A DNA stretch of 64,000 nucleotides from Agathobacter ruminis (GTDB lineage Bacteria > Bacillota > Clostridia > Lachnospirales > Lachnospiraceae). Below are positions 26,663 through 36,412 of this stretch, in pieces; the first letter of the stretch is position 1, and every line of letters starts with the position of its first letter. The notes beneath the pieces were generated by a model, which worked only from the letters and a program-made list of their open reading frames with translations, did no database searches and was not told the origin of the DNA. The DNA lies in the NCBI RefSeq assembly GCF_002735305.1, contig NZ_PDYG01000135.1, positions 35,049 to 99,048 of the forward strand, in the 5' to 3' direction. The translations under genes and the position numbers were made by a program.

Positions 26663-27625
26663 GTGAAAGTTTTAGGAATTTCATTTGGTAGATTAAATCA
26701 ACGTTCCGACGTAATGGTAAAAGAAGCTTTAATTGCAGCAAAGAAGGCAGGGGCTGATGTGGAATTCATCAATACCGTCCGTTTGAATATCGGACATTGT
26801 CGCGCCTGCGACTATTGCAGCAGATGCAAAGATAACGGTGACACGGAAATTCACTGCTGTTTCAAAGATGATTATCATATTTTGGAAGAAGCAGTTCTGG
26901 ATGCAGACGGCATCATCATTGGTGCTCCGGTATATGCAGTTGGTATTGTAGGACAGTTTAAGAATTTCGTCGATCGCTTCGGACCGTCACATGATCGTGC
27001 GGCTTTGATCGAAGAAAACAAGAAGCGCGAAAAAGAAGGCAAGCCGCTTTTGGATGAGAGATATTTCAAGGATCGCTACACCGGATATATTTCAGTCGGC
27101 GGAGCCGGCACACACAATTGGGTGGCCCTTGGATTGCCGATGCTTCATTTGAACGATTTCTCACAGTGCATGAAGTGTGTGGGACATATCGATGCTTATG
27201 ACCAGGGTCGTACAGGCCATCCGGTATTGAACCGTGAATTGATGGAAACCTGTGCACAGCTTGGTAGCGCAGTTGCGGAAGCAATCGGAAAGCCATACGA
27301 AGAAGTGGATACATGGGTAGGTGCAGACGGCGTTTGCCCTGTTTGTCATAATCCGCTTCTGTCAATCAACGGAACAACAGATGTGGAGTGTCCGATTTGC
27401 GGAATCTGGGGCAAGCTTTCCGTAGAAGGAGACAAGGTTAAGGTAACCTTCTCCGAAGAGGAAAAGGCGCGTGCGCGCAATACCAAGATTGGTATTTACG
27501 AGCATTATCACGAGATCCAGAATATGATTCCGGTCTGCGTGCCGAAGCTTCAGGATAATAAAGACTTTATCGACGCGGAGATGGAGAAATACAAAAACTT
27601 CGATGAGTATATCAAAACGGTATAA
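26663..27625 (+). CDS. NADPH-dependent FMN reductase-like protein with Cys cluster and zinc ribbon
   Basis: A 320-residue flavodoxin-fold reductase. The N-terminal half has the FMN_red core (GISFGRLNQRSD, IIGAPVYAVGIVGQFKNFVDR). A cysteine cluster at residues 46-66 (CRACDYCSRC, then CC) resembles the site in iron-sulfur flavoproteins. A C-terminal four-Cys zinc ribbon near residues 225-247 (CPVCHNP and CPICGIWG) is an unusual addition. The GTG start has AAGGAGGT upstream. It is the first gene of an operon with the FAD reductase 25 bp downstream and could feed that enzyme electrons from NAD(P)H. Confidence 0.82.
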   Translation: MKVLGISFGRLNQRSDVMVKEALIAAKKAGADVEFINTVRLNIGHCRACDYCSRCKDNGDTEIHCCFKDDYHILEEAVLDADGIIIGAPVYAVGIVGQFKNFVDRFGPSHDRAALIEENKKREKEGKPLLDERYFKDRYTGYISVGGAGTHNWVALGLPMLHLNDFSQCMKCVGHIDAYDQGRTGHPVLNRELMETCAQLGSAVAEAIGKPYEEVDTWVGADGVCPVCHNPLLSINGTTDVECPICGIWGKLSVEGDKVKVTFSEEEKARARNTKIGIYEHYHEIQNMIPVCVPKLQDNKDFIDAEMEKYKNFDEYIKTV

Positions 27626-27650
27626 TTCGGAGCTCGAAGGAGGATACAGT

Positions 27651-29099
27651 ATGGAAAACTTAAAGACACAGATTGTGGTCATCGCCGGAGGACCATCAGG
27701 TTTGTCTGCCGCATGTCAGGCTGCTGAGGACGGCGCAGATGTCATTGTAATCGAAAAGGCAAATGTGGCAGGAGGCGCAGCCAATATGGGAATGGGACCG
27801 CTTGGAATCGGTACCCGCTACCAGCAGCAGCAGATGATTGATGTGACCGTTGAGAAGGCATTCAATATGTTTATGGATTACACCCACTATAATGTGGATG
27901 CCAGACTGGTAAAAAGATATTTCGAACAGTCGGCAGAGACCATTGAATGGCTCGAGGAAAAAGGTGTGGAATTCGAAGGCGCATTCCGCTATTTCCCACA
28001 GTCCGAGGCAACATGGCATATCGTCAAGACCGGTAACAAAATCGGCCCTCGCGCAGCCGGTCATATGAATAAAGCGCTTTTGAAAGATGCGCAGGATAGA
28101 GGCGTCAATGTTCTTTTGGAGACAAAGGGACTTGAGATTATCAAGGATGACGAAGGCAAGGTTTGCGGCGTACGCGCACAGAACGCACAGGGTGAAGAAT
28201 TTGTCATCGAATGTAAAGCTGCAATTATCTGTACCGGAGGAGCCGGCGCAAATAAGCAGTTTATCCAGGATGAGATTGGATTGGAACAGGGACGTGAAAT
28301 TTACAATTTCGCAATTCCGGGAATCATGGGTGACGGATTAAAGATGGCATGGGCTGCAGGCGCAGATCATCTGCCGGTACGCATCGAGCAGGCGGCTGAC
28401 CTCGGTGGAGGTGAGGAAGCTTCCGGAAATGTCATCAATGTGATGAAACAGCCGAATCTGATTGTCAACAAATTCGGAAAGCGTATCATGAACGAGGAAT
28501 TTTCACAGAATACCACCTACCTCGGCAATGTGGCAAATCATCAAAAAGACAAGACAATTTATGCTATTTGTGATACTGCAACCGCAAAGGGTTATGTAAA
28601 GAATGGTGTAGATGTTACCTCACTTGTTACACCTGATCCGGATGTTTCGGGATTCTTTGATGATTTTGATGAGTTGGTTGCAAACGGATCAAAGAATTTC
28701 TTCAAGGCCGACACCATCGAAGAACTTGCGGGAATGCTTGGCATCGATGCGGAGACCCTTGAGGAGACCGTTGATGAATACAATGATTTCTGCGATGGCA
28801 GAGATGAAGAATTCTTCAAGAATTATCGCTATTTGAAGAAGCTGCGCAAGGGACCGTTCTATGCGGCAGCAATTCATCCGGGCGGATACGGCACGGTTGG
28901 AGGCATTCGAATCAACGAAAACTGCGAATGCTGCGACAAGGACTTCATGCCGATTCCGGGTCTGTATGCAGCAGGTGCGGATGCATGTAATATTTACGAC
29001 GACAGCTATATGTTCCTGTTGCCGGGTAACTCCATGGGATTTGCCGTGAATACCGGACGAATTGCAGGAATGCAGGCTGCAGAATATGTGGAAGAATAA
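27651..29099 (+). CDS. FAD-dependent reductase of the fumarate reductase flavoprotein family
   Basis: A 482-residue soluble flavoprotein without signal peptide. The FAD-binding GGPSGLSAACQAAEDGA starts near residue 13, and FGKRIMNEEF plus the C-terminal IHPGGYGTVGGIRIN match the fumarate reductase/succinate dehydrogenase flavoprotein pattern. There is no FMN_bind or cytochrome domain, so it needs an external electron donor; the flavin reductase gene immediately upstream is the obvious one. Relatives reduce activated C=C bonds in many substrates. In this locus an unsaturated polyphenol or cinnamate-type acid is plausible, but the substrate is not known. Confidence 0.87.
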   Translation: MENLKTQIVVIAGGPSGLSAACQAAEDGADVIVIEKANVAGGAANMGMGPLGIGTRYQQQQMIDVTVEKAFNMFMDYTHYNVDARLVKRYFEQSAETIEWLEEKGVEFEGAFRYFPQSEATWHIVKTGNKIGPRAAGHMNKALLKDAQDRGVNVLLETKGLEIIKDDEGKVCGVRAQNAQGEEFVIECKAAIICTGGAGANKQFIQDEIGLEQGREIYNFAIPGIMGDGLKMAWAAGADHLPVRIEQAADLGGGEEASGNVINVMKQPNLIVNKFGKRIMNEEFSQNTTYLGNVANHQKDKTIYAICDTATAKGYVKNGVDVTSLVTPDPDVSGFFDDFDELVANGSKNFFKADTIEELAGMLGIDAETLEETVDEYNDFCDGRDEEFFKNYRYLKKLRKGPFYAAAIHPGGYGTVGGIRINENCECCDKDFMPIPGLYAAGADACNIYDDSYMFLLPGNSMGFAVNTGRIAGMQAAEYVEE

Positions 29100-29135
29100 T
29101 TGCACTACAATGAAAGATACAAAGGAGAAATGACT

Positions 29136-30248
29136 ATGGCAAAGAAAGTTAGAGTAGCAATTGTGGGATGTGGCGGAATTGCAAATCAGAAGCATATGCC
29201 TTCTCTTGCAAAATTCCCGGAGCGCGCTGAAATGGTAGCATTCTGTGATATCATTCCGGAGCGTGCAGAAAAGGCAAAGGCAGATTACGGTACTGCTGAT
29301 GCAAAGGTTTATACGGACTACAAGGAGATGCTTGCGGATAAGAGCATCGAGATCGATGTAGTACATGTATGTACACCAAATGTGGCTCATTGCCCGATTA
29401 CCGTTGCTGCTTTTGAAGCAGGCAAGCATGTTATGTGCGAGAAGCCGATGGCACATTGCACAGCAGATGCACAGAAGATGATTGACGCATGGAAGAAGAG
29501 CGGCAAGAAATTTACAATTGGATATCAGAACCGTTTCCGTGATGATACACAGACACTTCATGCATCATGCGAAAGCGGAGAACTCGGAGAAATCTATATG
29601 GCAAAAGCACATGCGCTTCGTCGCCGTGCTGTTCCGACATGGGGCGTATTCCCGAACAAATCCCTCCAGGGTGGTGGTCCATTGATTGATATCGGAACAC
29701 ATGCATTGGATATTACTTTATGGATGATGGACAATTATGAACCGGAATCCGTTTCCGGACAGGTATTCTACAAGCTCGGAAGAGATGAGCATGGCCCGGA
29801 AGGAAATGTATTCGGTCCATGGGATCCAAAGACTTTTGAAGTAGAAGATTCAGCATTCGGTCTTGTAAAGATGAAGAACGGCGCTGTGATCTATCTTGAA
29901 GCTTCATGGGCATTGAATGTTCTGAAGTCTATGGAAGCGTCCACAACTCTTTGCGGAACACGCGCCGGTGCAGAAATTCACCACGGCGGAAGCTATCCGG
30001 AAGATGAGTTGATTTACAACACCGTCGAGCACAACCAGCTGATGGAAAAGATCATTTCCCCTGCAGGAAAGGTTGATTTCTTTGAAGGCGGAGCTGCCGC
30101 AGAAGCTGTTCGCGAGCAGGATCAGTGGCTCGATGCAATCTTAAACGACAAGGATCCTCTGGTAAAGCCGGAGCAGGCCTTTGTAGTTACCCAGATTCTT
30201 GAAGGCATTTACAAGTCTGCAGAATCCGGAAAAGAAGTTTTCTTCTAA
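29136..30248 (+). CDS. Gfo/Idh/MocA-family oxidoreductase (second copy)
   Basis: A 370-residue NAD(P)-dependent oxidoreductase with the Rossmann motif VGCGGIANQKH near residue 9 and CEKPMAH near 100. The substrate domain includes GGGPLIDIGTHALDITLWM. It differs clearly from the copy at 17553, so the two may act on different sugars or at different steps (oxidation of the bound glucose versus reduction of the released 3-oxo-sugar). The ATG at 29136 has AAAGGAG at proper spacing. It closes the reductase operon before a strong terminator. Confidence 0.9.
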   Translation: MAKKVRVAIVGCGGIANQKHMPSLAKFPERAEMVAFCDIIPERAEKAKADYGTADAKVYTDYKEMLADKSIEIDVVHVCTPNVAHCPITVAAFEAGKHVMCEKPMAHCTADAQKMIDAWKKSGKKFTIGYQNRFRDDTQTLHASCESGELGEIYMAKAHALRRRAVPTWGVFPNKSLQGGGPLIDIGTHALDITLWMMDNYEPESVSGQVFYKLGRDEHGPEGNVFGPWDPKTFEVEDSAFGLVKMKNGAVIYLEASWALNVLKSMEASTTLCGTRAGAEIHHGGSYPEDELIYNTVEHNQLMEKIISPAGKVDFFEGGAAAEAVREQDQWLDAILNDKDPLVKPEQAFVVTQILEGIYKSAESGKEVFF

Positions 30249-30276
30249 ATATCATTCCAAATACCAAGTTCAAAAG

Positions 30277-30309
30277 CCAAAAAGGGGTCGGAAAAGACCC
30301 CTTTTTTGG
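30277..30309 (+). terminator. Terminator of the reductase operon
   Basis: AAAAAGGGGTC and GACCCCTTTTTT form a strong stem around GGAAAA, ending in a T run. Confidence 0.92.
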
Positions 30310-30353
30310 TGCAAAAAATGCAGCATAAAAAAAGAGACTAAAAATTAATATTT

Positions 30354-30382
30354 TAGACAAGATAAGTTGTGCACACTATAAC
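30354..30382 (+). promoter_or_regulatory. Promoter of the glycoside ABC importer operon
   Basis: TAGACA and TATAAC are separated by 17 bp, followed by a leader of about 100 bases before the first permease gene. Confidence 0.55.
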
Positions 30383-30487
30383 AATATTAAAAAATCGTAT
30401 CTCATAGAGCAAAAAACGAAAAGGGGCAATGCCATAACTATGTTAATATCATCGTATAAGTTAAGGGTTTTTATTGAAGGAGGACTT

Positions 30488-31822
30488 ATGGAGAAGAGCA
30501 AAAACAAGATTGGCGAAGGCCTCTTGTGGGATATCATTTTAGCCGTCCTGATGCTGGCTTCCCTGGTGGGCTTGTTTTTTCCGGCAGCATCTTACAAATA
30601 TCGTGCTAAGAGTTATTCCCTGTTGGGCTCCTCATTACTTGAGGGAAAAACACTTGGTGGAGGCCGCGTCGTACTAAAACCAAACATTGCACTCTGGATT
30701 GCGGTTGTTGCAATCACTGTCTGTGCAGTTTTACTTTTGACATTGGGAAGAAAAGCAAAGAAGGTGGTCGCTGAGGTACAGGCAATTGCGGCAATCATCG
30801 GAATCGCAGTTCCTGCCGTTCTCGCATCCAAGATGGCAAGCGTTCTCGATGGATTAAAGAGTGTAAAGGCAGGATACGGACTGTATATCATTGCAGCAGT
30901 GAACCTGATCATTCTTATTTTCGCACTCAAGAAATTATCGGATCACAAGATTTTATGTGCACTTGATTTTATGATCCTTCCGGGTATGATTTACTTCCTG
31001 ATTAACAATTACATTCCGATGTTTGGAATTTATATTGCATTTAAAAAAGTAGATTATTCCGTTGGATTGTGGAAGAGTCCATGGGTTGGATTATCCAACT
31101 TCGCAACACTGTTCCGGTCAAGAGATTTGATGATCATCACGCGCAATACACTTTTGTATAATGCGGCATTTATCATCCTTGGAATCTTAACCGGTATCAT
31201 CGTCGGAATCTGTTTGTCGGAAGTGGCAAAGAAATTCCTGCAGAGAACCTATCAGACATTGATTCTGCTTCCACAGCTGATTTCATTCGTCATTGTTGCT
31301 TATATTGTTTATGCATTCTTTGCAGCAGAAGTCGGAATGGTCAGCCAGATGACCGGACTCGAGGATTTCTATTCCAATACGAAGTATTGGCCGTTTATCC
31401 TGATTTTCATTAATGTCTGGAAACAGCTTGGTTACAATTCCATTATTTTCCTGTCATCCATTGTCGGAATTGACCGCAGCCTTTACGAAGCTGCCCGCGT
31501 CGATGGGGCAAGCAAATGGAAACAGATTGTATATGTTACCATTCCGCAGTTGAAACCAACCATTATTACCTTGTTCGTTCTGCAGTGCGGACGAATCTTC
31601 TATTCAGATTTCGGATTGTTCTATCAGGTACCGTTGAACCAGGGTGCACTGTATGATGCAACCGATACCATTGATACTTTTGTATACAGAGCTTTGATGG
31701 TCAACAACAATATTTCGCTTGCATCCGCAGCCAGCACCTATCAGGCAATTGTCGGATTCATCCTCGTACTTGTTGTTAATCTGATTGTACGAAAAGTAGA
31801 CAAAGAATCAGCAATGTTCTAG
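30488..31822 (+). CDS. Sugar ABC transporter permease, LplB type, with extended N-terminus
   Basis: A 444-residue membrane permease. The C-terminal part, from about residue 160, is a standard LplB/MalF-like permease (ILPGMIYFLINNYIPMFGIY; EAARVDGASKWKQI is the ATPase-contact loop). The N-terminal 150 residues add about four more membrane helices not found in ordinary LplB proteins of about 300 residues. With the two next genes and the lipoprotein it forms an importer for oligosaccharides or glycosides. No ATPase gene is present; such systems borrow a shared MsmK-type ATPase. Start chosen at ATG after GAAGGAGG. Confidence 0.92.
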   Translation: MEKSKNKIGEGLLWDIILAVLMLASLVGLFFPAASYKYRAKSYSLLGSSLLEGKTLGGGRVVLKPNIALWIAVVAITVCAVLLLTLGRKAKKVVAEVQAIAAIIGIAVPAVLASKMASVLDGLKSVKAGYGLYIIAAVNLIILIFALKKLSDHKILCALDFMILPGMIYFLINNYIPMFGIYIAFKKVDYSVGLWKSPWVGLSNFATLFRSRDLMIITRNTLLYNAAFIILGILTGIIVGICLSEVAKKFLQRTYQTLILLPQLISFVIVAYIVYAFFAAEVGMVSQMTGLEDFYSNTKYWPFILIFINVWKQLGYNSIIFLSSIVGIDRSLYEAARVDGASKWKQIVYVTIPQLKPTIITLFVLQCGRIFYSDFGLFYQVPLNQGALYDATDTIDTFVYRALMVNNNISLASAASTYQAIVGFILVLVVNLIVRKVDKESAMF

Positions 31823-31833
31823 GAGGAGGCAAT

Positions 31834-32733
31834 ATGGAAGATTCAAGTGTAAAGGGCGTAAGAGAGAAACGCTTCCAAGTTTTAATCAATATCATATTAA
31901 TCATCCTGACCTTGATGGCAGTATTGCCGTTTATCCTTCTTTTGGCTTCATCGCTGACAGAGGATGGCACACTCGCAAGGTTTGGATACAATTTCTGGCC
32001 GAGAAAGTTTTCGGCATATGCATATACCTATTTGTTTAGTTCCAACGCCGGACGAATCATGCGTTCTTATGGAATTACCATTGTCGTAACGGTAATCGGA
32101 ACTGCAATTTCTCTTTTGATCGGACCAATGTTGGCATATCCGCTTTCCAGAAGAGATTATAAGAGAGCAAAAATTATTACATTCCTGGTTTTCTTCACCA
32201 TGTTGTTCAACGGAGGTATTGTTCCTTCCTACATCATGTGGACGCAGACCTTCCATGTGAAGAACACCATCTGGGCATTAATTTTCCCGACCCTGTTGTT
32301 CAATGGATTCTTTATCATCCTGTACAAGAACAACTTTGCAACCAATATCCATCCGGCTTTGATTGAAGCCGCAAAGATTGACGGTGCAGGAGAATGGTAC
32401 ATTTATTTCAAAGTCATTCTTCCGCTTTCCCTTCCGATTCTGGCAACCATCGGCCTGATGGTAGGCCTTGGATACTGGAATGACTGGGCAAACGGATTGT
32501 ACTATATCACCGATGAAAAACTCTATTCATTGCAACAGTTGCTGAAGAGTATCATCGACAATATCAAAAACATACAGACGATTTCGCAGGCGGGAGCAGC
32601 GGCAGCAAAACTCCCTGGTACATCCATCCGTATGGCGATGGCGGTGGTCGGAGTCATTCCTGTTATGATTTTGTATCCATTTTTCCAAAAAGCATTTATC
32701 GCCGGAATCTCCCTTGGAGGAGTAAAGGAGTAA
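31834..32733 (+). CDS. Carbohydrate ABC transporter permease, YtcP type
   Basis: A 299-residue permease with six membrane helices and the ATPase-contact motif EAAKIDGAGEWYIYFKVILP. It is the second permease of the importer, 11 bp after the LplB-type gene, with a GGAGGAGG ribosome site. YtcP/LplB pairs typically import complex plant oligosaccharides together with a large binding lipoprotein. Confidence 0.95.
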   Translation: MEDSSVKGVREKRFQVLINIILIILTLMAVLPFILLLASSLTEDGTLARFGYNFWPRKFSAYAYTYLFSSNAGRIMRSYGITIVVTVIGTAISLLIGPMLAYPLSRRDYKRAKIITFLVFFTMLFNGGIVPSYIMWTQTFHVKNTIWALIFPTLLFNGFFIILYKNNFATNIHPALIEAAKIDGAGEWYIYFKVILPLSLPILATIGLMVGLGYWNDWANGLYYITDEKLYSLQQLLKSIIDNIKNIQTISQAGAAAAKLPGTSIRMAMAVVGVIPVMILYPFFQKAFIAGISLGGVKE

Positions 32734-32740
32734 TCATTTG

Positions 32741-33364
32741 ATGGAACGATTTTTGAAAGCAGACAATTGGTTTTTTACGGGGATAACCAAATTGGTTTTG
32801 TTGATCCTGGTCAATGCGATGTTTATCATCGGATGTATCCCGGTGGTTACCGCTGGGGCATCGCTGGGGGCATTGTATCATACGATTCACAAGAATCTGA
32901 TGGACAATCGCGGATATACGATTCCATGCTTCTGGGAAGGATTCCGAAGCAATCTGAAACAATCCACGATTGCCATGGTGATATTTCTGGCAATCTCAGC
33001 AGTATTGTTTGCGGATGACGCGATCATCCGGACAATGGCACAGAGCGGCAAAATCAACGAAGGCTTTTCAGTTTTGTTCTGGATATTGCTTGGACTGGTT
33101 TGGTTATATGCAATCTGGGTTTTTGCATCAATCGCATTATTCCAAAACAGTTTGAAAAACATCATGCGAAACAGTCTGGTACTGTTTTTCGCAGAACTGC
33201 CGACAACGGTTTACACGGCAGTTATCATAGCATTTACTGCATTCACAATCTGGCTGATCTGGCCGTTGATATTTCTGATGCCGGCTGTGGGGATCTGGCT
33301 GATAGGATATCGAATGCAAAAAGTCTTTCGGCGTTATCAGCCGGAGGATACGGAGGGTTTATAA
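32741..33364 (+). CDS. YesL/DUF624 membrane protein
   Basis: A 207-residue protein with about five hydrophobic helices, starting FLKADNWFFTGITKLVLL and containing FIIGCIPVVTAGASLGALY, which is the DUF624 (YesL) hallmark. Members nearly always sit beside LplB/YtcP sugar transporters. Their role is unknown but is probably assembly or regulation of the importer. The ATG at 32741 and a TTG three bases earlier are both possible starts after AAAGGAG. Confidence 0.9.
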   Translation: MERFLKADNWFFTGITKLVLLILVNAMFIIGCIPVVTAGASLGALYHTIHKNLMDNRGYTIPCFWEGFRSNLKQSTIAMVIFLAISAVLFADDAIIRTMAQSGKINEGFSVLFWILLGLVWLYAIWVFASIALFQNSLKNIMRNSLVLFFAELPTTVYTAVIIAFTAFTIWLIWPLIFLMPAVGIWLIGYRMQKVFRRYQPEDTEGL

Positions 33365-33420
33365 TTTGCATTTTGCATGATTATAAAGGATTAGGTTAAT
33401 GTATTAAGGAGGAAAAACGT

Positions 33421-34989
33421 ATGAAGAAAAAACTCTTGTCGCTCCTGATGGTGGGCGCAATGTCAGCATCTCTTTTTGCAGGATGCGGCGCTGCCGAAGA
33501 AGAGGACAACAAAAATGACACTAGCAATCAGTCAAAGGCAGAAAACGAAACTCCGGATAAGTTTGATGAATTACAGACCATCAAACTTTACCAGATGAAC
33601 ACTTCTTTCAGCAACGACAATACAGCAGTGACTGAGGCAATCAACAAGATTTCCGAGGAAAAAATCAATGTTAAGGTTGAACTGAATCAGCTTGATATCG
33701 GATCTTACATTGAGCAGTTGCCACTTATGATGTCATCCGGCGAAAAATTTGACCTTGTTATGTGTACTGCAATCCCAACCTGTGGATTTACCACAATGCA
33801 GGCACAGGGCCAGTTGATGGACATCACAGAGTATGTAGATGACTATGCAAAGGAGACAAAGGAACTCTTGAGCGAGTATCTGCCATCTACCACAGTCGAT
33901 GGAAAGATTTATGCGTTGCCATGCTACAGACAGTACAACTCAAATATCTATCTTGAGATGAGACAGGACATCTTAAACGAGCTCGGTCTTGCAGAGGAAG
34001 CTGAGAAGCTTACCAGCTGGACAGAAGTGGAAGCACTCTTTGAGAAAGTTTATGCAAAGTTAGACACACTTCCAAGCGATATGCAGGTATCTGCACTGTT
34101 TGGACCAACTGATAACCAGGGAACCATGCTTACACCTGGAAGCATCGTTTTATGCGGTGACAAATTCAGCGATGCAATCGGATTTGACGCATTAGGAGAC
34201 AATTACAAATATATCTACACCGATGCAGCAACTCATACCGTAAAGAACATGTTCGAAACAGATGAGTACAAGCAGGTCATCGAGCGTCTGGACAAGTGGT
34301 CATCAAAGGGCTGGATCTACAAGAATGCACTTGCAGATACCGATAACTCAGGTGATACCGGATGCAGAAACGGTGTATACTTCGCATATCTTTCTACCGG
34401 TGAATTCGGACAGGATGCCGTTAAGGAAGCAGAAATCGGAAAAGAACTTTGCACCATCGAAATCGCATCCATTCCGATTACCACACAGACCGGTCGTCAG
34501 TGGAGCTGGGCTGTTCCTGCAAAATCAGAGAATCCTGAAGCAGCAGTTGCATTCCTCAACCTGATGTATACCGATCCTGATATCGAAAACCTTTTGGTAT
34601 ATGGTATCGAAGGAACTGACTATGATGTAGTGGATGGACAGGCTGTTGTTCGTAAGGATGCAAAATATATGTCATCAGACTTCTTCTATGGCAACCAGTT
34701 CAATGCAATTCCTAAGTCAGGAAACGGCGCAGACTTCCGTGAGAAGGCACTTGAAAACATGAAGAACGCTCCGTTCTCAGAATTCTACGGATTGGCAGTT
34801 GATGCCTCTGAAGTATCTGATACCGTAACCGCAGTTTACACTGTATTACAGAAGTATCAGCTTCCAATGGAGGCAGGCTCTAAATCATATGCAGATAATA
34901 ATGCAACCTTGTTAAAGGAATGTGAATCTGCAGGCATCAAGACTTTGATTGATTACTATCAGCAGAAGGTTGACTCATTTGTAAAATAA
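33421..34989 (+). CDS. Extracellular sugar-binding lipoprotein
   Basis: A 522-residue solute-binding protein anchored outside the membrane. The signal peptide ends in SLFAGC, so Cys22 is the lipidated residue, followed by an acidic linker (AAEEEDNKNDTSNQSK). The rest matches large LplA/YtcQ-type binding proteins (YALPCYRQYNSNIYLEMRQD, WSWAVPAKSENPEAAVAFLN). It delivers substrate to the two permeases upstream. AGGAGG ribosome site, and a strong terminator after the stop. Codon usage looks like that of a highly expressed gene. Confidence 0.95.
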   Translation: MKKKLLSLLMVGAMSASLFAGCGAAEEEDNKNDTSNQSKAENETPDKFDELQTIKLYQMNTSFSNDNTAVTEAINKISEEKINVKVELNQLDIGSYIEQLPLMMSSGEKFDLVMCTAIPTCGFTTMQAQGQLMDITEYVDDYAKETKELLSEYLPSTTVDGKIYALPCYRQYNSNIYLEMRQDILNELGLAEEAEKLTSWTEVEALFEKVYAKLDTLPSDMQVSALFGPTDNQGTMLTPGSIVLCGDKFSDAIGFDALGDNYKYIYTDAATHTVKNMFETDEYKQVIERLDKWSSKGWIYKNALADTDNSGDTGCRNGVYFAYLSTGEFGQDAVKEAEIGKELCTIEIASIPITTQTGRQWSWAVPAKSENPEAAVAFLNLMYTDPDIENLLVYGIEGTDYDVVDGQAVVRKDAKYMSSDFFYGNQFNAIPKSGNGADFREKALENMKNAPFSEFYGLAVDASEVSDTVTAVYTVLQKYQLPMEAGSKSYADNNATLLKECESAGIKTLIDYYQQKVDSFVK

Positions 34990-35002
34990 TATGTATTTTT
35001 TG

Positions 35003-35033
35003 CGGGCAGGGCATATTGCCCTGCCCGATTTTT
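35003..35033 (+). terminator. Terminator of the ABC importer operon
   Basis: CGGGCAGGGC and GCCCTGCCCG form a perfect 10 bp stem with loop ATATT, then ATTTTT. Confidence 0.95.
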
Positions 35034-35056
35034 CAAAATCGGGGCAGGATTGAAAT

Positions 35057-36385
35057 ATGGTAAAGACAAAGTATGGATTAATTGAAGGAATAGAACACGA
35101 GGGTTATACAGAATATCGTGGAATCCCTTATGCAAAACCACCGGTAGGCGCGCTTCGTTGGAAAGCACCACAGGAACCGCAAAAGTGGGATGGTGTGCTC
35201 GAAGCAAAACAATTTGCGGCAAAATGTCCGCAGGAGGAAGTGAGCCCGGATACCCCATGGGGCGGATTCTTTTATCGTGAATTTTATGCGGACCCGGCCT
35301 ACAATGTGCCGATGGATGAAGATTGTCTGTATTTGAATATCTATGCTCCAAATACACAGGATGACAAAAAATTACCTGTTGCATTCTGGATTCACGGCGG
35401 TGGATTCGGAGGCGGATACGGATGTGAGATGGAATTTGACGGCGCGCAATATTGCAAGCGTGACGTGATTCTTGTAACCATTCAGTATCGACTGAATATC
35501 TTTGGATTTTTGGCACATCCTTGGCTGGATGCGGAATCTAAGACGAATACTTCCGGCAATTACGGAATCCTTGATCAGATTGCAGCGCTCAAATGGGTGC
35601 ACGAAAATATCGAGGCATTCGGAGGCGACCCGGACAATATCACAGTATTCGGACAGTCTGCGGGAAGCATGAGCACACAGGTATTGATCAGTTCTGATCT
35701 GACAAAAGGAATGATTCGAAAAGCAATTATGCAAAGCGGAATTGCCGCAGAGAATCAAAAGCTTTTATTTACACCTACTCTCGCACAGGAGGAAGAGGTG
35801 GGAGAATTGTTTGTACGTGAAACCGGTGCATCCAATCTCGAGGAATTGCGGGCACTTCCGTGGGAAAAAGTGCTTGCCTGCAAACAAAAATTTGATGCGG
35901 CTGCGATGGATCTTGGGGTGGGCCTGTGCCTTGTCCCAAATGCAGACGGCATCCTGTTGAAAGATACGGTAAAGGAATGTTACCGCAAAGGAGAATTTCA
36001 ACATATCCCTTATATGCTTGGATGCGTGATTGATGATCTGGGATGCACTCCGGATCAGGTCCGGGCAAAAGAAAAAGGTCCGCTGTATGCGGAAAATGAA
36101 GCATTCGCACAAAAATGCGATGCACTTGGAATTCCGGCATATGTTTATTATATGCCACATGAATTACATGATGAAGACGGTAAGACCAAACCTGCATTTC
36201 ATTCTGCAGAATTGTGGTATACCTTTGGCACATACGATCGCTGCTGGAGGGAGATGGACGAGCATGACCGCTCGTTATCGGAATCCATGCTGGATGCGTG
36301 GACGGCGTTTATGAAAACATCCGTCCCTGGAAGCGATTGGCAACAATATACGAAAACTCAGCCTTTTGTAAAGGTATTTGAATAA
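35057..36385 (+). CDS. Type-B carboxylesterase
   Basis: A 442-residue alpha/beta-hydrolase of the carboxylesterase type B family. The oxyanion loop is HGGGFGGG (residues 113-120), the nucleophile is Ser201 in FGQSAGSM, and FHSAELWYTFG near residue 381 carries the catalytic His. There is no signal peptide, so it acts in the cytoplasm. It is shorter than typical members (about 500 residues) but has the complete core. In this locus it could remove acetyl, malonyl or hydroxycinnamoyl esters from imported plant glycosides. It precedes the acyl-carrier module by 27 bp. Confidence 0.92.
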   Translation: MVKTKYGLIEGIEHEGYTEYRGIPYAKPPVGALRWKAPQEPQKWDGVLEAKQFAAKCPQEEVSPDTPWGGFFYREFYADPAYNVPMDEDCLYLNIYAPNTQDDKKLPVAFWIHGGGFGGGYGCEMEFDGAQYCKRDVILVTIQYRLNIFGFLAHPWLDAESKTNTSGNYGILDQIAALKWVHENIEAFGGDPDNITVFGQSAGSMSTQVLISSDLTKGMIRKAIMQSGIAAENQKLLFTPTLAQEEEVGELFVRETGASNLEELRALPWEKVLACKQKFDAAAMDLGVGLCLVPNADGILLKDTVKECYRKGEFQHIPYMLGCVIDDLGCTPDQVRAKEKGPLYAENEAFAQKCDALGIPAYVYYMPHELHDEDGKTKPAFHSAELWYTFGTYDRCWREMDEHDRSLSESMLDAWTAFMKTSVPGSDWQQYTKTQPFVKVFE

Positions 36386-36412
36386 GAACAAACAGGAAGA
36401 GGAGGAATCCAA

